A stretch of 45,505 nt of DNA, taken from contig JADFCV010000014.1 in assembly GCA_017161655.1 (NCBI GenBank), positions 1 through 45,505 on the forward strand, in the 5' to 3' direction. Below are positions 1 to 8,509 of this stretch, in pieces. The translations under genes and the position numbers were made by a program. The DNA comes from Candidatus Sumerlaeota bacterium (GTDB lineage Bacteria; Sumerlaeota; Sumerlaeia; Sumerlaeales; Sumerlaeaceae). How positions within the stretch are numbered: the first letter of the stretch is position 1; each line of letters opens with the position of its first letter. Below the pieces are notes generated by a model. The model ran no database searches, was not told where the DNA came from, and worked only from the letters and a program-made list of their open reading frames with translations.

Positions 1-256
1 GGGGGTGAACCGGTAGGTGGCGCGGACGAGCTCGACGACGATGAATCGTCCCCACGCGCGTGGGGGTGAACCGAATTCCAGACTTATCTAAATGAGCTTC
101 GTAACATCGTCCCCACGCGCGTGGGGGTGAACCGGCCAACTTTTTGTTTTGCGCTCTCCCCAACGCATCGTCCCCACGCGCGTGGGGGTGAACCGCGTTC
201 GAATGGCGAAGGACCTTTGGGCAGCTTATCGTCCCCACGCGCGTGGGGGTGAGCTG
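1..256 (+). CRISPR. CRISPR array, type I-E-like, trailer end
   Basis: Five repeat copies are visible. The first is cut by the window edge (1-12 is its last 12 bases). Full copies lie at 45-73, 106-134 and 167-195, and the last at 228-256. Repeats are 29 bases and the four spacers (13-44, 74-105, 135-166, 196-227) are each exactly 32 bases, giving a strict 61-base period. The repeat has a GC-rich hairpin (CCCCACGCGCGTGGGG) and ends in GTGAACCG, which matches the type I-E repeat pattern in this orientation. The last copy ends GTGAGCTG instead of GTGAACCG; such decay marks the end far from the leader, so the leader should lie to the left, outside the window. No cas gene is in view, so the subtype is inferred from repeat form and the 29/32 geometry only. 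Confidence 0.96.
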
Positions 257-363
257 GCCTCGGTACGTGCAATTTCTGGGGCGAGCAGCCCGGATCGGCT
301 AAAAGAATAAAAGGTCTGTCTCACATGATGAAAAATAAAGATAGATGAGAAATTAACAATATA

Positions 364-383
364 GCAGGAAAGTAATAACCTGC
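364..383 (-). terminator. possible weak terminator after lon
   Basis: Just past the lon stop codon the minus strand has the inverted repeat GCAGG/CCTGC (5-base arms, 10-base loop) followed by a T-rich stretch (TATATTGTTAATT). The stem is short, so this is only a tentative terminator. The surrounding 257-393 is AT-rich and separates the CRISPR array from lon; I see nothing else in it. Confidence 0.35.
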
Positions 384-393
384 CGCGGATTTC

Positions 394-2796
394 TTAGTTG
401 CCCTTTTCGCGTGGGTTCACAAGGGCTGTCTCCAGCACTTCGTCCAGCGTCTCCACGAGTGTGAACCTCATCTCTTTGCGGATTTCCTCGGGGATTTCCT
501 CTAGCTCATCCGCATTTTCCTGTGGAATGATGACGTGATGGATGTGCGCGCGATGGGCGGCGAGAATTTTCTCTTTGAGTCCACCGATCTTCAGCACCTT
601 GCCCCGCAAAGTGATCTCTCCGGTCATGGCCACGTCCTGCCGCACCGGACGCTTCGTGAGTGCGCTGACGAGCGAGGTCGTCATGGTGACGCCGGCGCTT
701 GGCCCGTCCTTTGGCACTGCGCCCTCCGGGATGTGGATGTGGATGTCCAGCGTGCGGTAGAAGTCGCGGGGAATCTTGAGCTGGTCTATGCGCGACCGGA
801 TGTAGCTGAGCGCCGTTCTTGCGCTTTCCTGCATGACCTCTCCCATTTGGCCGGTGAGCATGAGATTGCCTCGGCCGCGCATGACGATGACTTCGGTGGG
901 AAGGATCTCGCCCCCGACCTCGGTCCAGGCCAGACCGGTGGCCACGCCGATCTCGGGCTTTTTCTCAAGTTCGAGATCGCGGTAGCGCACGGGCCCAAGG
1001 TATTCGCGCACGAGCTCTGGCGTCACGACGACGCGGCGCGTCTTTCCCCCGTTGGACACAATCTCTCGTGCCACGCGCCGGCAGATGGCGGAAATCTCGC
1101 GTTCCAGATTCCGCACACCAGCTTCGCGCGTATAGTTGACGATAATCGTCTTGATGGCCTCGGGCGTAAAGTCGATGCGCCGCTTCGTCAGGCCGGTAGC
1201 CTTCACTTGCTTTGGGACGAGAAACTCGAGCGCGATGTGAAGCTTTTCGTCCTCCGTGTAGCCCGGAATGCGGATGACCTCCATGCGGTCGAGCAGCGGG
1301 ATGGGAATCCCCGACACCGTGTTGGCCGTGGTGAGGAAAAGAACGTGCGACAGATCGAAGTCGACCTCGAGATAATGGTCGCTAAAAACCTTGTTCTGTT
1401 CGGGGTCAAGCACTTCCAGGAGAGCACTGGCCGGATCCCCGCGGAAATCCGAGGACATCTTGTCGATCTCGTCGAGCAGGAAGACCGGGTTCATCGAGCC
1501 AGCTTTTTTCATGCCCTGGATAATGCGCCCCGGAAGCGAGCCAACGTAGGTTCGCCGATGGCCGCGAATCTCGGCCTCATCGCGCACTCCGCCCAGCGAT
1601 ATGCGCACGAACTTGCGCCCAAGCGCGCGTGCCACACTGCGGGCAAGCGACGTCTTGCCGACACCCGGCGGACCCACAAGGCACAGGATGGGCCCTTTCG
1701 CGTTGTGCGTGAGCTGATGGACCGCCAGGAACTCAAGGATGCGATCCTTCACCTTGCGCAGACCATAATGCTCGGCATCCAGGATCTGCTGGGCTTTGTG
1801 AAGGTCGCTCTTGTCCTTTGTGAATTTGCCCCACGGCAGGTCCACAAGCCATTCAATGTAGCTGCGAGAAACGGTGGCTTCGGGCGACATCGACGCCATT
1901 TTCGCCATTCGCGCCAGTTCGCGCTGGGCTTTCTCGCGAGCTTCGGCGCTCATTCTCGATTTCTCGATGCGCTCGTTCAGTTCCTCAATCTCGAATTCGT
2001 CCTCCTGGTCGATCCCGAGCTCCCGCTCGATGACCTTGAGTTGCTCGTTGAGGAAGAACTCTTTCTGCGTGCGGCTGATGCGCGATTTCACCTGCTGCAT
2101 GATTTTTTCCTCGAGCTCGAGCAGCTCGTTCTCGCTTGCGAGAATGCGCGAGAGTTTCTCGAGCTTGTCGCTCGCGGTGAAGGACTCGAGGATGTCCTGT
2201 TTGGCAGGTGTCTTGAAGTTTGCGTAGTGAGCGATGGCGTTGGCGATCTGGACCGGATCGTCAAAATTGCGGATCGTTAAGAAAAGTTCATCCGAGATTT
2301 TATCGCTCAACGAAACATAGGTTTCGAACTGATTCAGAACGAGCCGAGTCAGCGCTTCAAGTTCCTTGGACGATTCGCGCACGACCTCGAGTGGCTCGAC
2401 GATGGCTTCGCTGATTTGCTCACTCTGCGTGAAAGCAAGAATGCGGGCCACAGCCTGCCCTTCGACGAGCACTTTGAGCGAACCATCAGGCAGGCGAAGC
2501 GTTTGCAAAATCTCCGCTATCGTGCCGACGCTATACAGGTCGTCGCGCGTGGGAGCCTCAATGTCAGGCTGCTTCTGAGCAACGACGAACACTCGCTTGT
2601 CGCTGCCGAGCGCTTCCTCGACTCCTGTCACTGATTTGCGCCTCACCACGTACAGCGGTGAAACGCATTGTGGAAAGATCACCACGTCCTTCAGTGGGAT
2701 GACAGGAAGGCGTTCGTGAATTCCTGTCGCTTCGTGCTCAAGCGGTACCGAGTGCTTGTTCGAAGGCGCCTGTTTCGAGCGAAGTGTTTTTGTCAT
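394..2796 (-). CDS. lon: ATP-dependent protease Lon (La)
   Basis: Cytoplasmic AAA+ serine protease that degrades damaged and regulatory proteins. The N-terminal substrate-binding (LAN) domain begins with [13 protein letters not shown]. It is followed by a charged coiled-coil stretch, the AAA+ module with Walker [10 protein letters not shown] (about residue 375) and Walker [10 protein letters not shown], and the S16 protease domain with the catalytic Ser in PKDGPSAGV (about residue 700) and the partner Lys in GGLKEK about 43 residues later. The start at 2796 (MTKTLRSK) is preferred because GAAAGG lies 4 bases upstream; an in-frame ATG at 2862 adds 22 residues but has no ribosome site. The resulting 800 residues fit the family. 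It is transcribed away from gdhA; I saw no CIRCE heat-shock operator in the 2797-3044 gap. Confidence 0.97.
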   Translation of the reverse strand: MTKTLRSKQAPSNKHSVPLEHEATGIHERLPVIPLKDVVIFPQCVSPLYVVRRKSVTGVEEALGSDKRVFVVAQKQPDIEAPTRDDLYSVGTIAEILQTLRLPDGSLKVLVEGQAVARILAFTQSEQISEAIVEPLEVVRESSKELEALTRLVLNQFETYVSLSDKISDELFLTIRNFDDPVQIANAIAHYANFKTPAKQDILESFTASDKLEKLSRILASENELLELEEKIMQQVKSRISRTQKEFFLNEQLKVIERELGIDQEDEFEIEELNERIEKSRMSAEAREKAQRELARMAKMASMSPEATVSRSYIEWLVDLPWGKFTKDKSDLHKAQQILDAEHYGLRKVKDRILEFLAVHQLTHNAKGPILCLVGPPGVGKTSLARSVARALGRKFVRISLGGVRDEAEIRGHRRTYVGSLPGRIIQGMKKAGSMNPVFLLDEIDKMSSDFRGDPASALLEVLDPEQNKVFSDHYLEVDFDLSHVLFLTTANTVSGIPIPLLDRMEVIRIPGYTEDEKLHIALEFLVPKQVKATGLTKRRIDFTPEAIKTIIVNYTREAGVRNLEREISAICRRVAREIVSNGGKTRRVVVTPELVREYLGPVRYRDLELEKKPEIGVATGLAWTEVGGEILPTEVIVMRGRGNLMLTGQMGEVMQESARTALSYIRSRIDQLKIPRDFYRTLDIHIHIPEGAVPKDGPSAGVTMTTSLVSALTKRPVRQDVAMTGEITLRGKVLKIGGLKEKILAAHRAHIHHVIIPQENADELEEIPEEIRKEMRFTLVETLDEVLETALVNPREKGN

Positions 2797-3044
2797 ACAA
2801 CCTTTCGGGGCTCGCTTTGCTCGCTGCCTTGCTGGCGCGGCAAGCAGCCCTGTGTTTATCATTTACAGATTTCGGTGAAAATCTATGGTGCGACCACGCA
2901 GCGCACCGCCACCCAGGGCGGCGAATGCGCGGTCAGGTAAATGTCTGCACCCTCGGCCGGGATTTTTTACAGTAGGAACGGGTTGCAATTCAGCTTTCTA
3001 GCTCCCCATGATGGGAACACTCGAATTCGGTGGTGAGGGGTAAA

Positions 3045-4373
3045 ATGCCGACGAAAGAATTGTCTTCTCGCTGTGAGTCTCTGAAACTAACTCCTGTGGG
3101 AGTTGCTGCGCCAGAGCGCAAAGCTGGTGCGGTGGATCCGCTAGAAATGGCGCTTTATCAACTACGGGTCGCTTCGGAGCGGCTGGGAATTTCTCAAGAT
3201 GTCTTCAACATGCTCCGGCGCTTTGAACGCATCGTGACCTTCTGCTTTCCTGTGCGCATGGACAATGGCCAGATCGAGCTATTCCAGGGCTACCGCGTTC
3301 TGCACAACACAAGCCGAGGCCCCGGCAAGGGAGGAATCCGCTACAGCCCCGCTGTAGACGTGAATGAAATTGCCGCACTGGCCATGTGGATGACGTGGAA
3401 ATGTGCCGTCGTGGATATCCCGTTCGGTGGGGCTAAAGGTGGTGTGTGCTGCGATCCTCGCCAGATGTCGATTGGCGAAATTGAGCGCCTCACTCGGCGC
3501 TACACCTTCGAGCTGAGCCCGTTCATCGGTCCCGATCTCGACGTTCCAGCACCGGATATGAATACGAACGAGCAAACGATGGCCTGGATCATGGACACCT
3601 ATAGCATGGGCAAAGGAGTGACTGTTCTCGGCGCTGTCACAGGCAAACCGCTTGTTCTCGGCGGCTCTCACGGGCGAAATCAGGCCACGGGTCGCGGGGT
3701 GATGCACATTGTGAATGAAGCCATGAAGCGGCAGAAGATGCGCACCAAAAACGCGCGGATTGTGGTGCAGGGGTTCGGCAATGTCGGCCGCAATGTCGCC
3801 CTGATTGCCCACCAGGATTATGGCATGAAGGTCATAGCCGTTGCCGACCAGTATGGGGCGGTGTTCAACCCCAAGGGGCTGGATGTTGAAGCGCTGGCAG
3901 CTCACGTCGAGCGCTCCGGTCGGGTTCCTGGCTTTTCCGAGGCTGAGCCAATTGCCCCCGCTGACTTGCTCGAACTTGAGTGCGACGTGCTTGTTCCCGC
4001 GGCAGTCGAGAACCAAATCACGATTGCAAATGCAGACAGGATCCGGTGCCGCATCCTGGCGGAGGCAGCCAATGGCCCCACCACGCCAGAGGCGGACGAA
4101 ATTCTCCGCCAGCGGGGAATTCTCATTCTCCCAGATATTCTCACAAATGCCGGCGGGGTCACCGTCAGCTACTTCGAATGGGTCCAGGATCTGCAGTCCT
4201 TCTTCTGGACTGAGCAGCAGGTGAACGAACAACTGCGCAAGATCATGGTCAGTGCGTTCGAGCGCGTCTGGAACATGGCCGAACGGGAAAAGTGTGATCT
4301 GCGAACCGCTGCTCTTATGATTGGTGTGAAAACGGTGGCTGAAGCCACCGAGCGACGCGGACTCTATCCGTGA
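3045..4373 (+). CDS. gdhA: NAD(P)-dependent glutamate dehydrogenase
   Basis: Interconverts glutamate and 2-oxoglutarate plus ammonium. The N-terminal Glu/Leu/Phe/Val dehydrogenase dimerisation domain carries GPGKGGIRYSP and the catalytic-Lys motif PFGGAKGGV (about residue 129). The Rossmann domain begins near residue 240 with VVQGFGNVG. The C-terminus contains ILPDILTNAGGVTVSYFEW, typical of the hexameric enzymes. I chose ATG 3045 because GAGGGG lies 4 bases upstream; an in-frame GTG at 3030 would add five residues. The length (442) is normal for the family. Coenzyme preference cannot be read with confidence. The gene stands alone between divergent lon and the hydrogenase cluster, and could assimilate ammonium made by NrfA or ferment amino acids. 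Confidence 0.95.
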   Translation: MPTKELSSRCESLKLTPVGVAAPERKAGAVDPLEMALYQLRVASERLGISQDVFNMLRRFERIVTFCFPVRMDNGQIELFQGYRVLHNTSRGPGKGGIRYSPAVDVNEIAALAMWMTWKCAVVDIPFGGAKGGVCCDPRQMSIGEIERLTRRYTFELSPFIGPDLDVPAPDMNTNEQTMAWIMDTYSMGKGVTVLGAVTGKPLVLGGSHGRNQATGRGVMHIVNEAMKRQKMRTKNARIVVQGFGNVGRNVALIAHQDYGMKVIAVADQYGAVFNPKGLDVEALAAHVERSGRVPGFSEAEPIAPADLLELECDVLVPAAVENQITIANADRIRCRILAEAANGPTTPEADEILRQRGILILPDILTNAGGVTVSYFEWVQDLQSFFWTEQQVNEQLRKIMVSAFERVWNMAEREKCDLRTAALMIGVKTVAEATERRGLYP

Positions 4374-4536
4374 GAGGCGAGACGCGCACGAGTTTCTCGC
4401 AGGCAAATAGAGAAAGAAAACACGATCGAAGACACTCGCCAGCGGCGGCTTTCCCGCCACGGCCTTCTCGGATTCACGGTGCGGTGGCTCGCGACCTTTG
4501 CTCGATGCGAAAAATTGGAGAAAAAATGCGAGAAAT

Positions 4537-4554
4537 TTGTGAAGAATTTCACGT
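4537..4554 (+). promoter_or_regulatory. Rex-type operator 1 (distal)
   Basis: TTGTGAAGAATTTCACGT has the arm-spacer-arm layout of the redox repressor Rex (TTGTGA-N6-TCACAA), with the last two bases off consensus. Rex proteins bind such sites when NADH is low and release them when NADH rises. The centre is 148 bases upstream of the second site, close to 14 helical turns, so both could face the same side of the DNA. No rex gene is in the window, so regulation is inferred from the site alone. Confidence 0.6.
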
Positions 4555-4684
4555 ATAGCCCGGGTGCCCTTCTCATTCTGCCCCTGTTATGCTTTGAAAA
4601 GACTCGACTTTTCTCTCTCTAACTCAAAGAATTAGAACTATTTTTGTTCACACATTTTCTTGTTGACCTGTAGGTCCGCTTGTA

Positions 4685-4702
4685 TTGTGACGAATTTCAC
4701 AA
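4685..4702 (+). promoter_or_regulatory. Rex-type operator 2 (proximal)
   Basis: TTGTGACGAATTTCACAA has perfect 6-base inverted arms (TTGTGA/TCACAA) around a 6-base centre, the classic Rex operator form. It lies 17 bases after a TTGACC -35-like element, so a bound repressor would cover the -10 region and block the promoter of hydC-hydB-hydA. A CRP/FNR-family site is less likely, because their half-sites are spaced differently (TGTGA-N6-TCACA for CRP is a partial alternative). Confidence 0.75.
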
Positions 4703-4816
4703 AATAGGGTGCGTGTGCCGACCATTTGGCCATCCCCGCCCCACCCGGCCCCATCGCGAGTGGGACGACAGGAACCCGCAACGATCGGTGCGCACTTGGC
4801 GGAGGGAACAAGGACA

Positions 4817-5320
4817 ATGGAAACAAAACTCGAGCATAGGTGCGAGTGCGGCGAAGAAACCGAAGAGGAAAAGCTGGCCCGCATCGCACAGATCGCGGAG
4901 GACTTCAAGGGGCAAGAGGGATCTCTGATCCAGGTGCTACATTTGGCCCAGGCCATTTATGGCTACTTGCCGTTGCACGTGCAGCAGCTAATCGCCGAGC
5001 GCCTCGAAATCCCTCTCTCAGAAGTCTACGGCGTCACAACCTTCTACTCTTTCTTTAGTACAAAGCCGCGAGGCGAGTACACGATCCGGGTCTGTCTTGG
5101 AACCGCATGCTATGTGCGGGGCGGTGCTGAGATTGTGAAAAAGCTCAGTCAGCAACTCGGCATTGAAGTTGGCGGCACCACTCCCGACCGCAAGTTCTCG
5201 CTTGAGGTCATGCGTTGCATCGGTGCCTGCGGCCTCGCCCCCGCTGTTATGGTCAACGACACCGTGATGCGGCAGGTTAACCCGGATAAGCTCAACCGCA
5301 TCATGGAAATGTGTAGCTAA
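4817..5320 (+). CDS. hydC: NADH-dependent [FeFe] hydrogenase, NuoE-like subunit
   Basis: Small electron-transfer subunit of the soluble HydABC-type hydrogenase, homologous to NuoE of complex I. An N-terminal helical part is followed by a thioredoxin-like [2Fe-2S] domain whose four ligands are visible as CLGTAC (C93, C98) and CIGAC (C134, C138). The start at 4817 (METKLEHRC) is supported by AAGG and GGAGGG upstream; the frame stays open back to 4709, but that extension is proline-rich noise running over the promoter area. The 167-residue length suits the family. It is the first gene of a tight cluster (11 bases before hydB) and is the gene directly behind the two Rex-type boxes. Confidence 0.93.
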   Translation: METKLEHRCECGEETEEEKLARIAQIAEDFKGQEGSLIQVLHLAQAIYGYLPLHVQQLIAERLEIPLSEVYGVTTFYSFFSTKPRGEYTIRVCLGTACYVRGGAEIVKKLSQQLGIEVGGTTPDRKFSLEVMRCIGACGLAPAVMVNDTVMRQVNPDKLNRIMEMCS

Positions 5321-5331
5321 GGAGCACCGCC

Positions 5332-6282
5332 ATGCCAAAAGCCAAGCAAGAAGCGAAAAGAATAACATCGGTAGCCGATCTCGACAAAATCAAATCGAGC
5401 TACCTCAAGATTCGTGATGCAGCAAAATTTCGGCTGCTCGTATGCGCCGGTGCGGGCTGTGTGTCCTCTGGCTGCAAAAGCGTGCGCAAAGCCCTTGAAG
5501 CGGAACTTGACCGTGTTGGGCTGGCCAACAAAACGCTCATCCACGAGACGGGCTGTCTTGGGAGTTGCCATCTCGGCCCAACTCTCGTCGTCGAGCCCGG
5601 CGGCGTTCTCTACACAAAACTCCAGCCCGACCACATCGCGCGCATTGTCAGGGAGCATCTTCTCGGCGGTCGCATCGTTGAGGAATTGTGCTACTACGAC
5701 GCCGAACGTGAAAGGTACGTTCCCCATCTCGCAGAGATTGATTTCTTCCGTCGCCAGATGCGCATTGTCACGGCGCGCTGCGGCAGCATGCCATACGACT
5801 CCATCGAGGCCTACATCGCGCACGATGGCTACTATGCCCTTGCCGAAGTGCTCAAGAAGCGCACGCCACTCAGCGTCATCGAAGAGATCAAACGCAGTGG
5901 TTTGCGCGGGCGAGGCGGCGGCGGCTTCCCCACCGGGGTAAAATGGGAGGCCGGTTACAAGGCGAAAGCGGACCAGAAGTACATCGTCTGCAACGCTGAC
6001 GAAGGCGACCCAGGGGCGTTCATGGACCGCTCGCTGCTCGAAGGCGATCCCCATGCGATTATTGAAGGCATGGCCATCGGGGGCTTTGCGATCGGAGCTA
6101 CCAAAGGCTTCGTCTATGTGCGCGCGGAATATCCGAATCTGTCAGCGGTGTTAGGTGCCCGCCTTTCGCTTCGTCTATGTGCGCGCGGAATATCCCTTGG
6201 CTGTCGAGCGTCTTGCTCACGCACTGGCCCAGGCGCGATCCGTCGGACTCCTGGGGAGGAACATTCTCGACTCCGGTTTTGA
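5332..6282 (+). CDS. hydB: hydrogenase NuoF-like subunit, N-terminal fragment (frameshifted)
   Basis: First part of the flavin subunit that exchanges electrons with NADH. Residues about 1-125 form a thioredoxin-like [2Fe-2S] domain (Cys pairs in [11 protein letters not shown] and ETGCLGSC). The NuoF domain then shows the FMN loop [17 protein letters not shown] (about residue 192) and the NADH-site stretch [15 protein letters not shown]. Sense ends at FVYVRAEYP (codons up to 6134); the remaining residues to the stop at 6282 are out-of-frame junk caused by a 61-base insertion. AAGGAG 8 bases before ATG 5332 supports the start. Removing the insertion joins this to the fragment at 6155-8503 as one 1036-residue protein. 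Whether the break is real or an assembly error cannot be told from the sequence. Confidence 0.9.
   Translation: MPKAKQEAKRITSVADLDKIKSSYLKIRDAAKFRLLVCAGAGCVSSGCKSVRKALEAELDRVGLANKTLIHETGCLGSCHLGPTLVVEPGGVLYTKLQPDHIARIVREHLLGGRIVEELCYYDAERERYVPHLAEIDFFRRQMRIVTARCGSMPYDSIEAYIAHDGYYALAEVLKKRTPLSVIEEIKRSGLRGRGGGGFPTGVKWEAGYKAKADQKYIVCNADEGDPGAFMDRSLLEGDPHAIIEGMAIGGFAIGATKGFVYVRAEYPNLSAVLGARLSLRLCARGISLGCRASCSRTGPGAIRRTPGEEHSRLRF
6107..6195 (+). repeat. 28-base direct repeat flanking 33 unique bases inside hydB
   Basis: The 28 bases at 6107-6134 (coding [10 protein letters not shown]) occur again without mismatch at 6168-6195. The 33 bases between them are not a copy of either flank. The period is 61 bases, one more than a multiple of three, so reading is shifted. 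Deleting one period (for example 6135-6195) restores an uninterrupted NuoF sequence reading [12 protein letters not shown] across the join. A TAG at 6152-6154 closes the second frame just before the downstream fragment. Confidence 0.95.
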
Positions 6283-8503
6283 TTTCGATATCGAGATCCG
6301 TATCGGAGCTGGCGCTTTCGTGTGCGGCGAGGAAACGGCCCTCATGGCCAGCGTGGAGGGAAAACGCGGCGAGCCACGACAGAAGCCCCCCTTCCCCTTT
6401 GAAAGCGGTATTTTCGGCAAGCCGACCATCATCAACAATGTCGAAACTTTTGCCAACGTGCCAATCATCCTGCTTAAAGGCGCAGAGTGGTTTGCATCCA
6501 TTGGCACCGAAAAGAGTAAAGGCACCAAAGTGTTCGCTCTGGCTGGGGCTGTTGAGAACACCGGTATCGTCGAGGTGCCGATGGGGATCACGCTCGGCGA
6601 GATTATTTATGACATCGCTGGTGGCGTGCGAAAAGGGAAACCCTTCAAAGCCGCGCAAACCGGTGGCCCTTCCGGCGGCTGCCTCACAGCGGAGCATCTC
6701 AATACTCCCATCGATTACGACTCGCTTGTCCACCTTGGCACCATCATGGGATCGGGCGGACTCATCGTGATGAACACCGACTCCTGCATGGTGGACGTCG
6801 CACGCTTCTTCATGGATTTCGTCCAGGATGAATCCTGCGGCAAGTGCGTGCCATGCCGCATTGGCACCAAGCGCATGCTAGAAATCCTCGAGCGAATCAC
6901 CAAGGGGCAGGGAAAACCGGGCGACGTTGAGCTGCTCGAGGAGCTGGCCGTAACGTGTAAGGAAACCGCAACCTGCGGCCTTGGTCAGACGGCCGGCAAT
7001 CCCGTCCTTTCGACGATTCGTTATTTCCGTCATGAGTACGAGGAACACATCAACGACAAGCACTGCAGCGCAAGTGTGTGCGCCGATCTCTTTAAGGCGC
7101 CTTGCCAGAATGCGTGTCCAGCAGGGGTGGATATCCCTGGCTATGTTGCTCTCATTGCAGCGGGGCGACCGCGCGATGCTTACTATCTTGTGCGGCGCGA
7201 GAATCCTTTCCCCGCGATTTGCGGCCGCGTATGCACCCATCCGTGCGAAAGCAAGTGCCGCCGCGCCCAGCTTGATGAACCGGTGGCAATTTGCGACCTG
7301 AAGCGCTACGCTGCTGATTACGTCTTCCAGAACGAAGAGCCGCGCCTCGATCTCGTCTTTCCCAAGAAACCTCAGTCCGTGGGGGTGATTGGCGCCGGGC
7401 CGTCGGGTCTAACGTGTGCATATTACCTTGCCCGCCTTGGCTATAGCGTCACGGTGTACGAATCTCTTCCGGTTCCCGGCGGCATGCTTGCGTCCGGTAT
7501 TCCGGAGTACCGTCTGCCCAAGTCCATTCTCCAAAAAGAGATCCGCATGATCGAACAGGTCGGCGTGAAGATCTTAACAAGCACGGAAGTCGGACGCGAT
7601 GTGACCTTCGACGAACTGCGGCGTACCCACGATGCCATCTATATCGCGACCGGAACTCAATTCCCGAATAAGGCGAATCTGCCCGGAGAGGATAAGGCGG
7701 GAGTCTACCACGGGCTGTCGTTCTTACGCGAGGTCAATCTTGGGAATCGCGTGGACATAGGCAAACGTGTGGTCGTGATCGGCGGCGGTAGTACGGCTTT
7801 CGATGCAGCTCGTACCGCGCTCCGCTTGGGAGCTGAAAAGGTGACTATTCTCTATCGTCGCCTCATTGACGATATGCCGGCGGACAAGCGTGAAATCGAG
7901 GAAGCCATCGAAGAGGGAATTGAGATTCGACAACTCGTTTCGCCAGTAGAATTCATCGGAAATGGCCACGTGCAGGGGGTGCGGTGCGTGCGCATGACAT
8001 TGCGGGGCTTCGATTCCTCTGGCCGCCGTAAACCTCAGCCTGTCGAAGGCGAGGAATTTGTCATCGAAGCCGATACCGTGATTCCCGCCATCAGTCAACA
8101 TTCTGACTTGCCGTTCATCGACAAGAGCGAGGTCAGAACAACCCGGTGGGGAACGCTGGAGACAGATCCACGGACAATGATGACCTCCATGGAGGGCGTC
8201 TTTGCTGGTGGCGACGTTGTTCGGGGCCCAGATGTCGTCATCACCGCAATTGCTGATGGCAAGAAAGCCGCTCAGAACATCGACAAGTTCTTGGGCGGAA
8301 CCGGCGAGCTCAACAAGGGAGAACCCATCGAGATTCCTGCTCCATCCGAAGAAAAAGAAGTTGCTGAGCACGAGCGGTTCCCCATGCGCTCGCTTGATCC
8401 TGAAGCCCGTAAACGCAACTTCCGCGAAGTTGTCGTAGGATTCCACAAATTGAACGCAATCGCCGAGGCCATGCGCTGCCTGCGATGCGATCGGAGAGGG
8501 TGA
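6155..8503 (+). CDS. hydB: hydrogenase NuoF-like subunit, C-terminal fragment fused to GltD/NfnB-like NADPH domain
   Basis: Continuation of hydB; true homology begins at FVYVRAEYP. The rest of NuoF includes the [4Fe-4S] ligands ESCGKCVPC and [11 protein letters not shown]. In place of the usual C-terminal two-cluster ferredoxin there is a full glutamate-synthase-small-subunit-like module: an N-terminal cysteine-rich iron-sulfur domain ([23 protein letters not shown]), an FAD Rossmann motif GVIGAGPSG and a second nucleotide motif [13 protein letters not shown] ending in LYRR. Paired arginines at that position bind the 2'-phosphate of NADPH in GltD and NfnB. It ends in EAMRCLRCD, as GltD-like proteins do. 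The subunit may therefore handle NADH (NuoF) and NADPH (GltD part) together. The GTG at 6155 is only where the frame opens, not a real start. Confidence 0.9.
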   Translation: MPAFRFVYVRAEYPLAVERLAHALAQARSVGLLGRNILDSGFDFDIEIRIGAGAFVCGEETALMASVEGKRGEPRQKPPFPFESGIFGKPTIINNVETFANVPIILLKGAEWFASIGTEKSKGTKVFALAGAVENTGIVEVPMGITLGEIIYDIAGGVRKGKPFKAAQTGGPSGGCLTAEHLNTPIDYDSLVHLGTIMGSGGLIVMNTDSCMVDVARFFMDFVQDESCGKCVPCRIGTKRMLEILERITKGQGKPGDVELLEELAVTCKETATCGLGQTAGNPVLSTIRYFRHEYEEHINDKHCSASVCADLFKAPCQNACPAGVDIPGYVALIAAGRPRDAYYLVRRENPFPAICGRVCTHPCESKCRRAQLDEPVAICDLKRYAADYVFQNEEPRLDLVFPKKPQSVGVIGAGPSGLTCAYYLARLGYSVTVYESLPVPGGMLASGIPEYRLPKSILQKEIRMIEQVGVKILTSTEVGRDVTFDELRRTHDAIYIATGTQFPNKANLPGEDKAGVYHGLSFLREVNLGNRVDIGKRVVVIGGGSTAFDAARTALRLGAEKVTILYRRLIDDMPADKREIEEAIEEGIEIRQLVSPVEFIGNGHVQGVRCVRMTLRGFDSSGRRKPQPVEGEEFVIEADTVIPAISQHSDLPFIDKSEVRTTRWGTLETDPRTMMTSMEGVFAGGDVVRGPDVVITAIADGKKAAQNIDKFLGGTGELNKGEPIEIPAPSEEKEVAEHERFPMRSLDPEARKRNFREVVVGFHKLNAIAEAMRCLRCDRRG

Positions 8504-8509
8504 ACGGCT

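Larger units (their letters stand above)
4374..4816 (+). other. 443-base control region upstream of hydrogenase genes
   Basis: No gene is evident here. The left part has a GC hairpin (GGCGG-CTTTC-CCGCC near 4446-4460) without a T-tract. The right part is AT-rich and contains two Rex-type operators (annotated separately), a possible -35 element TTGACC at 4663-4668, and inside it a short palindrome GACCT-GT-AGGTC (4665-4676). No convincing -10 can be named; the second operator sits where it would be expected. The leader before hydC is about 100 bases. Confidence 0.6.

Noticed and set aside
22-33. A CRISPR spacer shares 12-13 identical bases with hydA (9043-9055), which could suggest self-targeting.
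   Set aside because: The match covers only the middle of the spacer, not the seed end next to the repeat, and the rest differs. Chance is sufficient.
84-272. Open frame across the CRISPR repeats on the minus strand.
   Set aside because: It only translates repeats and spacers.
535-2280. Very long open frame on the plus strand opposite lon.
   Set aside because: It is a mirror of lon codon bias; the lon product matches its family throughout, and the opposite frame shows no motif or ribosome site.
3279-4460. Long open frame on the minus strand opposite gdhA.
   Set aside because: Shadow of the GC-rich coding pattern of gdhA; no recognisable domain.
4446-4460. Hairpin GGCGG-CTTTC-CCGCC after gdhA as a terminator.
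   Set aside because: Five-base stem and no T-run; not supported as an intrinsic terminator.
6107-6195. The 28-base repeat, 33-base gap and 61-base period resemble a CRISPR repeat-spacer unit.
   Set aside because: The repeat is hydB coding sequence, has no resemblance to the array repeat at 1-256 and occurs only twice. The equal period is a coincidence.
6107-6282. Programmed ribosomal frameshifting to make a full HydB.
   Set aside because: A shift would leave extra residues from the 61-base insert inside the NuoF core, there is no slippery sequence or stem seen, and a TAG closes the second frame at 6152.
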